Assembly: GCF_001701025.1 (NCBI RefSeq)
Contig: NZ_CP016793.1
Coordinates: 3,286,001-3,350,000, forward strand
DNA: 64,000 nucleotides
Reading direction: 5' to 3'
DNA from: Lentzea guizhouensis
GTDB taxonomy: Bacteria > Actinomycetota > Actinomycetes > Mycobacteriales > Pseudonocardiaceae
Shown piece by piece: positions 8,957 through 17,010 of the stretch. The position numbers and the translations under genes are program-made. Position 1 is the first letter of the stretch. Every line of letters begins with the position of its first letter. The notes under the pieces are model-generated. The model was not told where the DNA came from. It saw only the letters and a program-made list of their open reading frames with translations, and made no database searches.

Positions 8957-10099
8957 CTAGCCGTTCACGGCCGACTTCGACTTCCAGGTCTCCCAGTCGA
9001 GAGCCCAGTCGTAGTAGTCGCGGTCGGCCGGTCCCAGCTTGATCGACGAGTTCAGCACCTCGACCGGGTCACCGATCATCGTGAGGTCGAAGAACGTCTT
9101 CGCGTCGGCCGGTGACAGGTTCGCGCAGCCGTGGGAGACGTTCTGCTTGCCCTGCGCGTACATCGAGTTGGCGTACTCGTGCACGAACTCGCCGTTGTTC
9201 GACAGCAGCACGGCCCAGGTGACCGGGACGTCCTTGTAGTCGAACACGGTGCTCGACATCGTGCGCTTTGCTTCCTTCTGCATCACCACGTGCGTGCCGG
9301 AACGGGTGACCCGGCGCGGGTCGGTGTCCAGGCCGTAGGAAGCAGGGAAGTCGTGCAGCTGCACGCCGTCGCGGTAGATGACGAACCGGTGCGACTGCGT
9401 GTCGGCCTTGACCACCAGCGCGCGGTCCGCGATCGCGAACTGCACGTGCAGGTCCTCGGCGCCGTACGCGCCGCCGCCGAACGGGACGCCGTAGACGTTG
9501 ACGTCAACGGAAACCCGCGTGCCGGGCTTGTAGTACTCCTTCGGCCGCCAGTGCGCCTCGCGGTCGGACAGCCACGCCCACGCACCTTCGGTCGGCACCG
9601 AGGTCGTGACGGTCATGGCCTTCTGCACGGTCGCCTTGTCCTGCACCGGCGAGCTGAACGTGATCTTGATCGGCATCGCGACGCCGTAGGTCTGGTGGTC
9701 GCCGACGTTCGCCGACGCGCTGGTGAGCTTGGAGGGCTTCAACGTCCGGAACGAACCGGTGACCGGCACCTCCGCGCCGTCCTCGCCCTTGGCCGAGCCC
9801 GACCACGTGTAGGCCTTGTTGTACGCCAGGTCCTCGGTCGCCACCCACCGGTCCCCGGTCAGCTCCCCCTTGACCACGCGGTCGTCCGCACCCGTCAACG
9901 CGACCGACGTGAGCTTGCCCCCGGTGACACCCACCTGGAACGGACCCGCCGGGCTGATCCCCTCACCTGATGCCGGCGTGACGGTCAGAGCCGCCTTCGC
10001 CTTCTCCTGCACGACCGGAACGTCCGGCGGTGACGCGTCCGGCGCGCCCTCGCAAGCGGTCAACCCCAGCAGAACTGCCAACAACAACGGCCGGAACAC
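8957..10099 (-). CDS. L,D-transpeptidase lipoprotein (Ig-like domain plus YkuD domain)
   Basis: A protein of 380 residues. I start it at the GTG at 10099, which has GGGGAG upstream and leads directly into a lipoprotein signal with lipobox LTAC; the frame stays open to 10129. Ig-like domains fill residues 30-230, and a YkuD catalytic domain follows with SHGCANLS, whose cysteine is about residue 325. Enzymes of this build make 3-3 cross-links in peptidoglycan outside the membrane. A second, similar protein is encoded at 48328-49467, so the organism has at least two paralogues. The usual R after HGC-x is N here, as in other actinobacterial members. Confidence 0.9.
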   Translation of the reverse strand: MFRPLLLAVLLGLTACEGAPDASPPDVPVVQEKAKAALTVTPASGEGISPAGPFQVGVTGGKLTSVALTGADDRVVKGELTGDRWVATEDLAYNKAYTWSGSAKGEDGAEVPVTGSFRTLKPSKLTSASANVGDHQTYGVAMPIKITFSSPVQDKATVQKAMTVTTSVPTEGAWAWLSDREAHWRPKEYYKPGTRVSVDVNVYGVPFGGGAYGAEDLHVQFAIADRALVVKADTQSHRFVIYRDGVQLHDFPASYGLDTDPRRVTRSGTHVVMQKEAKRTMSSTVFDYKDVPVTWAVLLSNNGEFVHEYANSMYAQGKQNVSHGCANLSPADAKTFFDLTMIGDPVEVLNSSIKLGPADRDYYDWALDWETWKSKSAVNG

Positions 10100-10129
10100 G
10101 CGCTCTCCCCAAGATCCCCCTGAACTCAC

Positions 10130-10423
10130 GCTCAGAGGACGCGCGAACCACTAACGAGTTGCTCATGAGGTCGTGATCACCCTACTGGGCCAGCGTGTTT
10201 CCCCCTATTGAGGCAATCCGCTAGCCAGATTTGAGCAGTAGTGCTATGACGCGGCACACGTTAGGCTCTTCCGCGCAGGCCGTGGTTTCTGTGTTCGTGC
10301 TTCACACGCTCGCGGAACGACACGCGGGCGTGCTGCGCGCTCGATTCGAGCGAGTTGAACGCCCCCGGGACGGCCGGGGTTGCACGGTGCAGCCCCAAGC
10401 TTTCCTGCGATGGAGGCAGGTAC
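10130..10423 (+). promoter_or_regulatory. Leader/promoter region of the cold-shock gene
   Basis: About 290 bases separate the transpeptidase gene from the cold-shock gene. I see no coding signal. The stretch contains short hairpins (GCTCGATTCGAGC near 10340; CCCCGGGACGGCCGGGG near 10363-10379) and a strong ribosome site, GGAGG, at 10412. A long structured 5' leader is usual for cold-shock genes, but no specific element is identified. Confidence 0.35.
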
Positions 10424-10627
10424 ATGGCACAGGGCACTGTCAAGTGGTTCAACTCCGAAAAGGGCTTCGGCTTCATCGCCCAGGACAACGGCGGCGCTGA
10501 CGTCTTCGTCCACTACTCGGAGATCCAGGGTCAGGGCTTCAGGACCCTGGAGGAGAACCAGCGCGTGGAGTTCGAGGTCGGTCAGGGCACGAAGGGCCCG
10601 CAGGCCCAGAACGTCCGCGCGATCTGA
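10424..10627 (+). CDS. Cold-shock protein (CspA family)
   Basis: A 67-residue single cold-shock domain. Both RNA-binding motifs are present: KGFGFI (RNP1) and DVFVHY (RNP2). The N-terminus, [14 protein letters not shown], is canonical. It binds single-stranded RNA/DNA and melts RNA structure in the cytoplasm. The start is fixed by the conserved N-terminus and GGAGG at 10412. A perfect terminator follows 28 bases after the stop, so the gene is monocistronic. Confidence 0.97.
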   Translation: MAQGTVKWFNSEKGFGFIAQDNGGADVFVHYSEIQGQGFRTLEENQRVEFEVGQGTKGPQAQNVRAI

Positions 10628-10655
10628 TTCGTTTCGCCGCATCTAGTCGTACGCG

Positions 10656-10693
10656 AGGAGGACCCTCGGCCGGGCTCGGCCGAGGGTCCTCCT
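10656..10693 (+). terminator. Rho-independent-like terminator of the cold-shock gene
   Basis: A 17-bp perfect stem: AGGAGGACCCTCGGCCG at 10656-10672 pairs with 10677-10693 around a GGCT loop, followed by a short T-rich stretch (TTCGTGCT). Confidence 0.85.
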
Positions 10694-10719
10694 TCGTGCT
10701 GGGGTGACTGGGGCGGGCG

Positions 10720-11025
10720 TCAGTTTCCGCGCTGGCGCTCTTCCCACTCCAGTCGCTGCATGACCCACTCCGTGGCGAGAGCCTGCGGGGAGGTCTGACG
10801 CTCGGCAGCGAGCTCCTTGAGCTGCTCGTTGGCCATCAGCTGGAGGCGCAGCTGGTACACCTGCGCGTTGCCGAAGCCCGAGGCGGTGGTCTCGTTGTCC
10901 GAGTCAGGGGCCAGTGCGGCCAGGTAAGAGGTCAGCTCCTCGTCGGGCAACGTCTCCTGCGGTTCGTCCGCGGGGCGGTGACGGCCAGACTTGGAGCGTC
11001 CGAGGGATCCGATAGGCACCGGCAC
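10720..11025 (-). CDS. Conserved hypothetical protein, ribbon-helix-helix-like C-terminus
   Basis: A protein of 101 residues. The N-terminal half is disordered and basic then acidic (GRSKSGRHRPADEPQETLPDEE). The C-terminal half, QVYQLRLQLMANEQLKELAAER then QTSPQALATEWVMQRLEWEE (two adjacent pieces), has the strand-helix-helix spacing of CopG/Arc-type proteins, so DNA binding is plausible. No toxin gene adjoins it. Function is not assigned. It converges on the cold-shock gene. Confidence 0.7.
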   Translation of the reverse strand: MPVPIGSLGRSKSGRHRPADEPQETLPDEELTSYLAALAPDSDNETTASGFGNAQVYQLRLQLMANEQLKELAAERQTSPQALATEWVMQRLEWEERQRGN

Positions 11026-11112
11026 ACGATAACGGCTCGGTCACGGAACCCAAACCCCTGTGACCTGAGTCACCTGAACGTGTCACCAACGAGCGCCGTC
11101 CGTTCCTCGCCA

Positions 11113-11137
11113 CCGCACGCGGGCTCCCCGCGTGCGG
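11113..11137. repeat. Palindromic intergenic repeat (CGCACGCGGGG family)
   Basis: CCGCACGCGGG and CCCCGCGTGCGG form a near-perfect palindrome around CT. The same core recurs at 39414-39467 and 63157-63209, always between genes. Confidence 0.7.
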
Positions 11138-11498
11138 CCAAGCAAAGCCCGCAATGGAGACAACAGGCAACGTCCGCGCGAGCAACGGGAACGAGCGAAG
11201 GCCGCGCGAGACAGCGGGGCCCGCCAGGGAACGAAAACAACGGGCGCCGACCACCGCGGGGGTCCGGGGGCTTGCCCCCGGCTGGGGGTCTGGGGGCTCG
11301 GCCCCCAGAAGACACCTCCGATCGACCGCGGCGAGGCGTCAGCCGAGCAGGGTCGACCGGAGAAGAGGAGAGGCCCCCGCGCCAGGGGGAGGAACGCGGG
11401 GGCCGGAGGGGATCTCCACAGGCGCTGACCGGGGGTGTGTCAGCAATCGGATTGTTGCACGCGCACAGGCCTGTGCGGGAGAGGTTGTCCGGAGATTC
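11138..11498. other. Non-coding hairpin-rich stretch
   Basis: No convincing gene. The stretch holds two tandem G/C hairpins, CCGGGGGC-TT-GCCCCCGG at 11264-11281 and CTGGGGGC-TCG-GCCCCCAG at 11290-11308, then purine-rich sequence up to the 3' end of the copper ATPase gene. Similar G-run hairpins are common between actinomycete genes. Confidence 0.6.
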
Positions 11499-13685
11499 TT
11501 ATGCTGCCCATGAGCGGAATCGACGCAGTCGCAAGCTGTTGGTAACAACGAACACGCTGCTGAACGCCATTGCGGCCCCCGCCAGCATGGGGTTGAGCAG
11601 GCCCAGTGCCGCGAGTGGAAGTCCAGCGACGTTGTAGGCGAACGCCCAGAAAAGATTCCCCTTGATCGTGCCCAAAGTCTTGCGGGACAACCTGATCGCG
11701 TCCGCCGCCACCCGCAGGTCGCCGCGCACCAGGGTCAGGTCGCTCGCCTCGATGGCCACGTCGGTGCCGGTTCCCATGGCCAGCCCCAGGTCAGCGGCGG
11801 CCAGGGCGGGGGCGTCGTTCACGCCGTCGCCGACCATCGCCACAACTCGGCCCTGTGCCTGGAGATTCCGCACCGCGGCGACTTTCTCGGCCGGCAGCAC
11901 GTCGGCGACGACCTCGTCGATTCCGACTTCCCGCGCGACCGCGGCTGCCACCGCCGCGTTGTCTCCGGTCAGCAGGACAGGCCGCAGTCCCAGGGAACGC
12001 AGGTCTCGAACGGCTTGTGCGGACGTGGGTTTCACGACGTCGGCGACGACGACGAGCCCGACAACCTTGTCATCAAAGGAAACGGCGACGACAGTGCGAT
12101 CCGCGTGTACACCTGCGGCCGCCGTCAAAGAATCAGGCAGGTCGACGTTGCGCAGCCGGCCGACGGCAACGCGCCTGCCTTCCACCACACCGCTGACACC
12201 GATGCCATCGGTGGACACGAAATCAGAAACGGTCCTCAGTTCCGGTGCCTCGCGCACGATCGCGGCCGCGATGGGGTGTTCGGAGGCGTTCTCGACCGCC
12301 GCCGCGAACAGCAGCACCTCGTCCCGGGACACGCCGTCGGCCGGGACCACGTCCACGAGCGTCAGCCGCCCGGTCGTGACGGTCCCGGTCTTGTCGAGCA
12401 CCACGGTGTCCACGCGCCGGGTCGACTCCAGCACCTCCGGGCCCTTCACCAGGATCCCGAGCTGGGCGCCGCGGCCGGTGCCCACGAGCAACGCCGTCGG
12501 CGTCGCCAGGCCCAGCGCGCACGGGCACGCGATCACCAGCACCGCCACGGCCGTCGTGACCGCGAACTCCAGCGGGCGGCCGGCGAGCAGCCAGGCGGCG
12601 AACGCCACCGCGGCGATCGCCACCACGACCGGCACGAACACCGCCGACACCCGGTCCGCGAGCCGCTGCACGTCCGCCTTGCCCGCCTGCGCCTGCTCGA
12701 CGAGCCTCGCCATCCGCGCGAGCTGCGTGTCGGCGCCCACGGAACCGGCCCGCACGACCAGCCGGCCGCCCGCGTTGACCGTCCCGCCGACGACCGGCGA
12801 CCCCTCGGAAACCTCGACCGGCACCGACTCCCCGGTGACCATCGAGGCGTCCAAGGCCGAGCTGCCCTCGACGACTAGGCCGTCCGTGGCGATCCGCTCA
12901 CCCGGACGGACCACGAACCGTTCGCCGACCTGGAGCTGTCCGATCGGCACGCGGGTCTCCACGCCGTCGCGCAGCACCGCCACGTCCTTGGCGCCGAGCG
13001 TCAGCAACGCCCGCAGCGCGGCACCCGCCGAGCGCTTCGAACGGGCCTCCAGCCAGCGCCCGAGCAGCAGGAACACGGTCACGCCGACCGCGACCTCGAG
13101 GTAGATGTCGCCGGAGGACGCCGGCCGCGGCAGGAGGCTGAACTCGTGCCGCATGCCGATCGTCCCGGCGGTGCCGAACACCAGCGCGTACAGCGACCAC
13201 AGGTACGAGACCGCGACGCCCATCGACACGAGGGTGTCCATCGTGCTCGCGCCGTGCCGGAGGTTGACCGCGGCCGCCCGGTGGAACGGCCAGCCGCACA
13301 CCCACACGACCACGCTCGCCAGCGCCAGCGAGATCCACTGCCAGGTCGGGAACTGCCAGGCGGGGACCATCGAGAACGCGATCACCGGCACGCCCAGCGC
13401 GGCGGCCAGGACGAACCTCAGCCGCAGCTCACCGGCGTCGTGAGCGTCGTCGGCCGGTTCCGGCTGCGGCTCCGCGGCGTCGTAGCCCGCCGCTCGCACG
13501 GTCGACACCAGGTCGTCCACGCGCATGCCGACCGGGAACTGAACGCTGGCCTTCTCGGTCGCGTAGTTCACGGTGGCGGAGACGCCGTCGAGCTTGTTCA
13601 GCTTGCGTTCCACGCGCCGCGCGCACGAGGCGCAGGTCATGCCGCTGATGCTGAGCTCGACGTGCCGGGGCTCGGTCGTGGTCAT
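11499..13685 (-). CDS. copA: Copper-translocating P1B-type ATPase
   Basis: A protein of 728 residues. An N-terminal heavy-metal domain has GMTCASC near residue 15. Six or more membrane segments follow, with the CPC metal site ([12 protein letters not shown]) near 385, the phosphorylation motif DKTGT near 430 and GDGVNDAP near 620. The last residues form two more membrane helices. It exports Cu(I) across the inner membrane. The ATG overlaps the stop of the upstream metal chaperone gene as ATGA, and a CsoR-like operator sits before that gene, so copper-induced expression is likely. The CPC motif supports Cu(I) or Ag(I) over Zn/Cd. Confidence 0.93.
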   Translation of the reverse strand: MTTTEPRHVELSISGMTCASCARRVERKLNKLDGVSATVNYATEKASVQFPVGMRVDDLVSTVRAAGYDAAEPQPEPADDAHDAGELRLRFVLAAALGVPVIAFSMVPAWQFPTWQWISLALASVVVWVCGWPFHRAAAVNLRHGASTMDTLVSMGVAVSYLWSLYALVFGTAGTIGMRHEFSLLPRPASSGDIYLEVAVGVTVFLLLGRWLEARSKRSAGAALRALLTLGAKDVAVLRDGVETRVPIGQLQVGERFVVRPGERIATDGLVVEGSSALDASMVTGESVPVEVSEGSPVVGGTVNAGGRLVVRAGSVGADTQLARMARLVEQAQAGKADVQRLADRVSAVFVPVVVAIAAVAFAAWLLAGRPLEFAVTTAVAVLVIACPCALGLATPTALLVGTGRGAQLGILVKGPEVLESTRRVDTVVLDKTGTVTTGRLTLVDVVPADGVSRDEVLLFAAAVENASEHPIAAAIVREAPELRTVSDFVSTDGIGVSGVVEGRRVAVGRLRNVDLPDSLTAAAGVHADRTVVAVSFDDKVVGLVVVADVVKPTSAQAVRDLRSLGLRPVLLTGDNAAVAAAVAREVGIDEVVADVLPAEKVAAVRNLQAQGRVVAMVGDGVNDAPALAAADLGLAMGTGTDVAIEASDLTLVRGDLRVAADAIRLSRKTLGTIKGNLFWAFAYNVAGLPLAALGLLNPMLAGAAMAFSSVFVVTNSLRLRRFRSWAA

Positions 13686-13891
13686 CAGGCGACCTGGTAC
13701 CCGGCCTCGGTCACGGCGGCCTCGACCTCGGCCCTGTCGAGCTCGCGGTCGCTGGTGACGGTCACCGCTCCGGTCTCGAGCACCACGTCGACACCGGTCA
13801 CGCCGGCGACCTCGGACAGCTCCTCGGTGACCGAGCTGACGCAGTGGCCGCAGGTCATGCCGGTGACGGTGTAGGTGGCAGTGACGGACAT
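13685..13891 (-). CDS. copZ: Copper chaperone (heavy-metal-associated domain)
   Basis: A protein of 68 residues consisting of one HMA domain with GMTCGHC near residue 11 and the usual ferredoxin-like strand order ([15 protein letters not shown]). It carries Cu(I) in the cytoplasm to the ATPase encoded immediately downstream. The start at 13891 is supported by GGAGGAACTCC just before it. A longer frame to 13933 would run through the operator and lacks family similarity. Confidence 0.9.
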   Translation of the reverse strand: MSVTATYTVTGMTCGHCVSSVTEELSEVAGVTGVDVVLETGAVTVTSDRELDRAEVEAAVTEAGYQVA

Positions 13892-13925
13892 GGAGTTCCT
13901 CCCTCGCGATCGGAACTCCGATGAT

Positions 13926-13942
13926 ATACCCACCCAGGGTAT
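13926..13942. promoter_or_regulatory. CsoR-like copper operator
   Basis: ATACCC-ACCCA-GGGTAT is a perfect 6+6 dyad about 35 bases before the copZ start. It has the ATACCC/GGGTAT half-sites typical of CsoR operators. No csoR gene is present in the window, so the regulator would be encoded elsewhere. Confidence 0.65.
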
Positions 13943-13949
13943 GGGCTAT

Positions 13950-14309
13950 CTACTGAGGACCGTCGGGTTTCGGCTGGTCCAGGTTCTGGATGTCCTTCTC
14001 GATCTTCTCCACGAGCGAGTCGAGACCGGCGAGCATCTCGTCCAGCTGGGCCATCCGCGAACCGAACGCCGACTCGATGTCGGCGTCGATGGTCTCGAGG
14101 TTGATGCCGCTGATCGCCTTCAGGATCTCCTGCGGGTCCGGCGCCGGCGGGATGCCGCTTGCGGGGACGTCGCCGTTCGGCAGGTCACCGGCGGGGACGT
14201 CGGCGGCCGGGACGTCGGCGGGCGGGGCGTCACCTGGTGCGGGATCCGGTGTCCGCCGCGCGTTTTGGCCCTCTGCATCGGGGGAAGGCTCCGGCGTGGG
14301 GTCAGTCAT
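13950..14309 (-). CDS. Acidic Pro-rich hypothetical protein with a C-terminal helix
   Basis: A protein of 119 residues. The first 65 are low-complexity, with repeats of the form (A/G)DVPA: PPADVPAADVPAGDLPNGDV. The last 50 (ILKAISGINLETIDADIESA then FGSRMAQLDEMLAGLDSLVEKI) form one amphipathic helix or coiled coil. There is no signal peptide. I do not recognise the family. The start at 14309 (MTDPTPEP) is preferred to 14324. Its 3' end lies just beyond the copper operator. Confidence 0.6.
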   Translation of the reverse strand: MTDPTPEPSPDAEGQNARRTPDPAPGDAPPADVPAADVPAGDLPNGDVPASGIPPAPDPQEILKAISGINLETIDADIESAFGSRMAQLDEMLAGLDSLVEKIEKDIQNLDQPKPDGPQ

Positions 14310-14463
14310 CGGTCCATCTTCCACTGGCGGCTTCTCAACGGGACAGGCAGCACACCTGTACGGAAAGTAACGCTGGGTGTTGGTGGAATCACTCTGCGGG
14401 GGGCTGCGGCCGTTGTCCCAGGTCGCTTAGCCTCGCGCCAACCTCAAGTCGGGGAGGGCACTC

Positions 14464-14709
14464 ATGAGCGGGTCACTGGAAGTGCGCAAGTTCCTGTGGA
14501 CACAGGACGACGGCATGCAGAGGCAGGGCGGCCCCGCCGTGCCTGCCCAGCGCAGCGGAGAGCCCTCGCGGATCTCCGACGAACAGGTCCACCGGGCGAG
14601 GCTCGCGGTCGCGCGCAGCGCCCTGGGCACCGAGGACTGCAGGATGCTGCTCGACATGCTGGGTCTGTCACCCGGTGAGGACGGCGGGACGCCGCCGGTC
14701 CAACGGTAG
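14464..14709 (+). CDS. Small hypothetical protein
   Basis: A protein of 81 residues: MSGSLEVRKFLW, then a Gly/Pro-rich part, then a helical stretch with RISDEQVHRARLAVARSAL and a DMLGLSP end. It has a reasonable ribosome site (GGGAGGG) six bases before the ATG, coding-like third positions, and is followed by a strong inverted repeat. Similar small proteins occur in relatives, but no function can be given. Confidence 0.6.
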   Translation: MSGSLEVRKFLWTQDDGMQRQGGPAVPAQRSGEPSRISDEQVHRARLAVARSALGTEDCRMLLDMLGLSPGEDGGTPPVQR

Positions 14710-14729
14710 GCGGGCACGACCTGCGCAGA

Positions 14730-14785
14730 TGCGGCCCTGACCGAGGCGCGCACCCCCCCGGAGCGCGTCTCGAAGCAGGGCCGCA
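14730..14785 (+). terminator. Terminator-like inverted repeat
   Basis: TGCGGCCCTG (14730-14739) pairs perfectly with CAGGGCCGCA (14776-14785). A smaller hairpin lies inside the loop. It separates the small gene from the next promoter. Confidence 0.5.
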
Positions 14786-14790
14786 CCTCG

Positions 14791-14812
14791 AAACATACCC
14801 ACGGGTCTCTTT
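14791..14812. promoter_or_regulatory. ARE-like operator (gamma-butyrolactone receptor type)
   Basis: AAACATACC-CACG-GGTCTCTTT is an imperfect dyad whose half-sites (AAACATACC and, reversed, AAAGAGACC) resemble autoregulatory elements bound by ScbR/ArpA-type receptors. It lies 36 bases before such a regulator gene and probably mediates its autorepression. Confidence 0.55.
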
Positions 14813-14848
14813 ACCGGCAACGGTTGGACACGGCCTAACCTGGGAGCC

Positions 14849-15466
14849 ATGCCCCAGCAGGACCGGGCGTACGCGACACGGGAGGCGATCCTGCGCGCCG
14901 CGGCGCGGGAGTTCGACCTGGTCGGCTACGACCGCACGTCGTTGACGGCCGTGCTCACGCGCGCCGGGCTGACCAAGGGCGCGTTCTACTTCCACTTCGC
15001 GTCCAAGGAAGCCGTCGCGGGCGCGCTGATCGAGTACCAGCACGACCTGTGGGTCGAGCTGCGGCAACGGTGGCACGGGCGCGAGCTCGACCCGTTGCAC
15101 ACGCTCATCGGCATGATCAGCGAGTCCGCCGACCGGATGGCGGACGACGTCGTGCTGCGCGCGGGCGTGCGGCTCATCGCCGACCGCGAGGTCGGTTATC
15201 CGGGCGTGCCGAACGCGCACCTGATGTGGGAGAAGATGGTCTCCGCCTACGTGGCGGAAGCCGGGGCCCGCGGTCACCTCCGCGAGGGTGTCGACCCGGA
15301 CGCGGTCGCGCGGGCGCTCTCCGGTGCCACGCTCGGCGCCCGGTTGATCTCCTCGGCGACGACCGGCTGCGCCGACTTCCCCGGCCGGGTGCGCGAGCTG
15401 CTCGCGCTGGTGCTGCCCTCCGTCGCGAACGACGCTTGGCTGAGCGCCGCCGACGACCGTCGATGA
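14849..15466 (+). CDS. TetR-family regulator of the ScbR/ArpA gamma-butyrolactone receptor type
   Basis: A protein of 205 residues. The N-terminal HTH reads TREAILRAAAREFDLVGYD, LTAVLTRAGLTKGAFYFHF, KEAVA, which is characteristic of the ArpA/ScbR subfamily. The C-terminal ligand domain includes LRAGVRLIADREVG and ends LALVLPSVA. These proteins release DNA on binding a small lactone signal and usually control secondary metabolism. No AfsA-type synthase or pathway genes are nearby, so it is an orphan receptor or pseudo-receptor. Autoregulation is suggested by the ARE-like site upstream. Confidence 0.8.
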   Translation: MPQQDRAYATREAILRAAAREFDLVGYDRTSLTAVLTRAGLTKGAFYFHFASKEAVAGALIEYQHDLWVELRQRWHGRELDPLHTLIGMISESADRMADDVVLRAGVRLIADREVGYPGVPNAHLMWEKMVSAYVAEAGARGHLREGVDPDAVARALSGATLGARLISSATTGCADFPGRVRELLALVLPSVANDAWLSAADDRR

Positions 15467-15699
15467 GTTGCCCAGGTCACACAAGATCGTTCGACACGGC
15501 CGGTGCACCCGCCGTTCACCCCCGATCCGGGCCTTGAGCTGGCCTTTGTCGTTCCGGAGGGCTTCGCGAAGATCTGCGAGCGAACTCTCCTCGCGGCCTT
15601 CTGCGAACCGTTTGGGCAGGTCAGGCCACAAGTGGGACCCCCGTTTTGGAGGTGCGCGGACCTATGCCATATGCTTACGATGCTTCCAGAGACCAGCTA

Positions 15700-15772
15700 G
15701 TCCCCATCATCTAGCGGCCTAGGATCCCGCCCTTTCAAGGCGGTCGCGCGGGTTCGAATCCCGTTGGGGGCA
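15700..15772 (+). tRNA. tRNA-Glu (TTC)
   Basis: A full cloverleaf can be drawn: acceptor arms 15700-15706 and 15765-15771 (one T-G pair), anticodon stem CCGCC/GGCGG around loop CTTTCAA with anticodon TTC at 15734-15736, and T-loop GTTCGAATC. CCA is not encoded beyond CA. Confidence 0.95.
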
Positions 15773-15826
15773 CGCAGTAAAGCTAGAAGATGCAGTAAGG
15801 TACGATCTGCAAGACAGCAAGAGCAA

Positions 15827-15900
15827 GGCCCAGTGGCGCAGTTGGTTAGCGCGTCGCCCTGTCACGGCGAAGGTCGCGGGTTCGAGTCCCGTCTGGGTCG
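15827..15900 (+). tRNA. tRNA-Asp (GTC)
   Basis: Acceptor arms GGCCCAG and CTGGGTC, D-arm GCGCAGTTGGTTAGCGC, anticodon loop CTGTCAC with GTC, and T-arm GGGTTCGAGTCCC. The discriminator is G, as expected for Asp. Confidence 0.95.
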
Positions 15901-15914
15901 CTTTCTTTTCTCAT

Positions 15915-15988
15915 GGCCAGGTAGCTCAGTTGGTACGAGCGACCGCCTGAAAAGCGGTAGGTCGGCGGTTCGACCCCGCCCCTGGCCA
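15915..15988 (+). tRNA. tRNA-Phe (GAA)
   Basis: Acceptor arms GGCCAGG and CCTGGCC with discriminator A, anticodon loop CTGAAAA with GAA, and T-arm GCGGTTCGACCCCGC. It is the last of three tRNA genes on the same strand with short spacers, probably one transcript. Confidence 0.95.
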
Positions 15989-15997
15989 TCCTTCTTC

Positions 15998-16032
15998 GAA
16001 AGAAGCCCCGCGGTGATCGCGGGGCTTCTTTC
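15998..16032 (+). terminator. Terminator of the tRNA cluster
   Basis: GAAAGAAGCCCCGCG (15998-16012) pairs with CGCGGGGCTTCTTTC (16018-16032) around GTGAT. It abuts the 3' end of the opposing phosphatase-like gene and can serve both strands. Confidence 0.8.
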
Positions 16033-16034
16033 GT

Positions 16035-16736
16035 TTATGCGGTGATGCGGGCGATCGCCTGATCGTCGTGCGTTTTGTAGCGGGGCCACCGCTCGTGTTC
16101 CGAATCGCCGCGTTCCGCTTCCCGGATTCGGCGGAGCACCTCACCCAGGGGGAGCTCCGCGAGCTCCTCCCACGAGAACAGTCCGTACTCGGACACTCCA
16201 CAGGAGACACCGTCGGTGGCGACGACCACCTTCTCGATCGACTCGCGGTCCCAGGTGGCGGTCAACGCCTGCCGGCCCGCCTCGGGATCGGCCTCCGCGA
16301 CCCAGTAGCCGCCCGGCTTGTTCTTCCACCGCAGGATGTCCGGGTCCGGCCGGAGGTCGGCCAGCCGGGTGTCCTCGACCACCTCCGTCGTCCGTCCGAA
16401 CGCGACAACCGGGGTGTCGCACAGGACGAGCGCGTCGACCGTCTTGTCGTCCCACCGCACCATCGCGGCGGTCGCGGCCGGTGAGTCGCCGCGGACGAGA
16501 CCGTGTGCGGCGACGAGGTTCTCGATCGCTTGGGTCAGAAGCTCGGTCAACGGGGTGTCCGCGTCCATCAACCGGGCGAGCTCGTCGGCGAGCTTCGAGG
16601 CGTACCAGCCGCCGTTGCGGTCAGGCGGCCTCGTGCGGGACGTGACGCCGTCGAGCACCACGACCGCGTTCGGCAGCACGCGGATCCGGTCTTCGGTGAT
16701 GCGCCCAGGAGCACCCTGTTCGGCGGTCTCGATCAT
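16035..16736 (-). CDS. PP2C-like phosphatase-fold protein
   Basis: A protein of 233 residues with the two-layer PP2C motif order: RVLPNAVVVLDGVTS near the start, GDSPAATAAMVRWDD, a middle CDTPVVAFG strand, and VVVATDGVSCGVSEYGLFSW (metal-binding DG), ending THDDQAIARI. It is likely a Ser/Thr phosphatase acting in the cytoplasm, though it is short and some metal ligands are uncertain. Start at the ATG at 16736, which follows the conserved ITEDR context. It diverges from a small HTH gene across a region with two palindromes, so both genes may share a regulator. Confidence 0.65.
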   Translation of the reverse strand: MIETAEQGAPGRITEDRIRVLPNAVVVLDGVTSRTRPPDRNGGWYASKLADELARLMDADTPLTELLTQAIENLVAAHGLVRGDSPAATAAMVRWDDKTVDALVLCDTPVVAFGRTTEVVEDTRLADLRPDPDILRWKNKPGGYWVAEADPEAGRQALTATWDRESIEKVVVATDGVSCGVSEYGLFSWEELAELPLGEVLRRIREAERGDSEHERWPRYKTHDDQAIARITA

Positions 16737-16754
16737 CACGAGCCCACCGTACGT

Positions 16755-16798
16755 GTCAACGTTGGTTGACGGATCCGTGTTGTCAACGTACGTTGACA
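16755..16798. promoter_or_regulatory. Pair of palindromic operators
   Basis: GTCAACGTTGGTTGAC (16755-16770) and the perfect 18-mer TGTCAACGTACGTTGACA (16781-16798) lie 27 bases apart centre to centre, between the divergent phosphatase-like and HTH genes. The second ends two bases before the HTH start codon. The adjacent HTH protein is the obvious candidate to bind them. Confidence 0.65.
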
Positions 16799-16800
16799 GC

Positions 16801-17010
16801 ATGACAGAGGCGACGGATCTCGCCACAGCGGCCGGTGACCGCGACCCGAAGATCGGGTTGCGCGCCGTGAGCGCGTTGCGGCGACTGCTCGAACACCTGG
16901 AAGCGGCCCAGGTCCGCAGTGCGCGGGCCCAAGGCTGGTCGTGGCAGGACATCGCGGCGGAGCTCGGGGTGTCCCGCCAGGCGGTGCACAAGAAGCACGG
17001 GGGACGATGA
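16801..17010 (+). CDS. Small helix-turn-helix protein paired with a Clp-N protein
   Basis: A protein of 69 residues. An N-terminal helix pair (GLRAVSALRRLLEHLEAAQV) precedes an HTH, GWSWQDIAAELGVSRQAVHKKH, cut short after the recognition helix. Start at ATG 16801, since family members begin near here. A GTG at 16777 is in frame and has a GGA before it, but would put the operator inside the gene. If the ATG is used, the mRNA has almost no room for a ribosome site and may be leaderless. Stop overlaps the next start as ATGA. Likely a local autoregulator. Confidence 0.72.
   Translation: MTEATDLATAAGDRDPKIGLRAVSALRRLLEHLEAAQVRSARAQGWSWQDIAAELGVSRQAVHKKHGGR

Noticed and set aside
15467..15699. A small gene between the TetR regulator and tRNA-Glu
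   Set aside because: A 65-codon frame exists at 15503 but lacks a ribosome site and runs into the tRNA; the stretch more likely holds the tRNA promoter.
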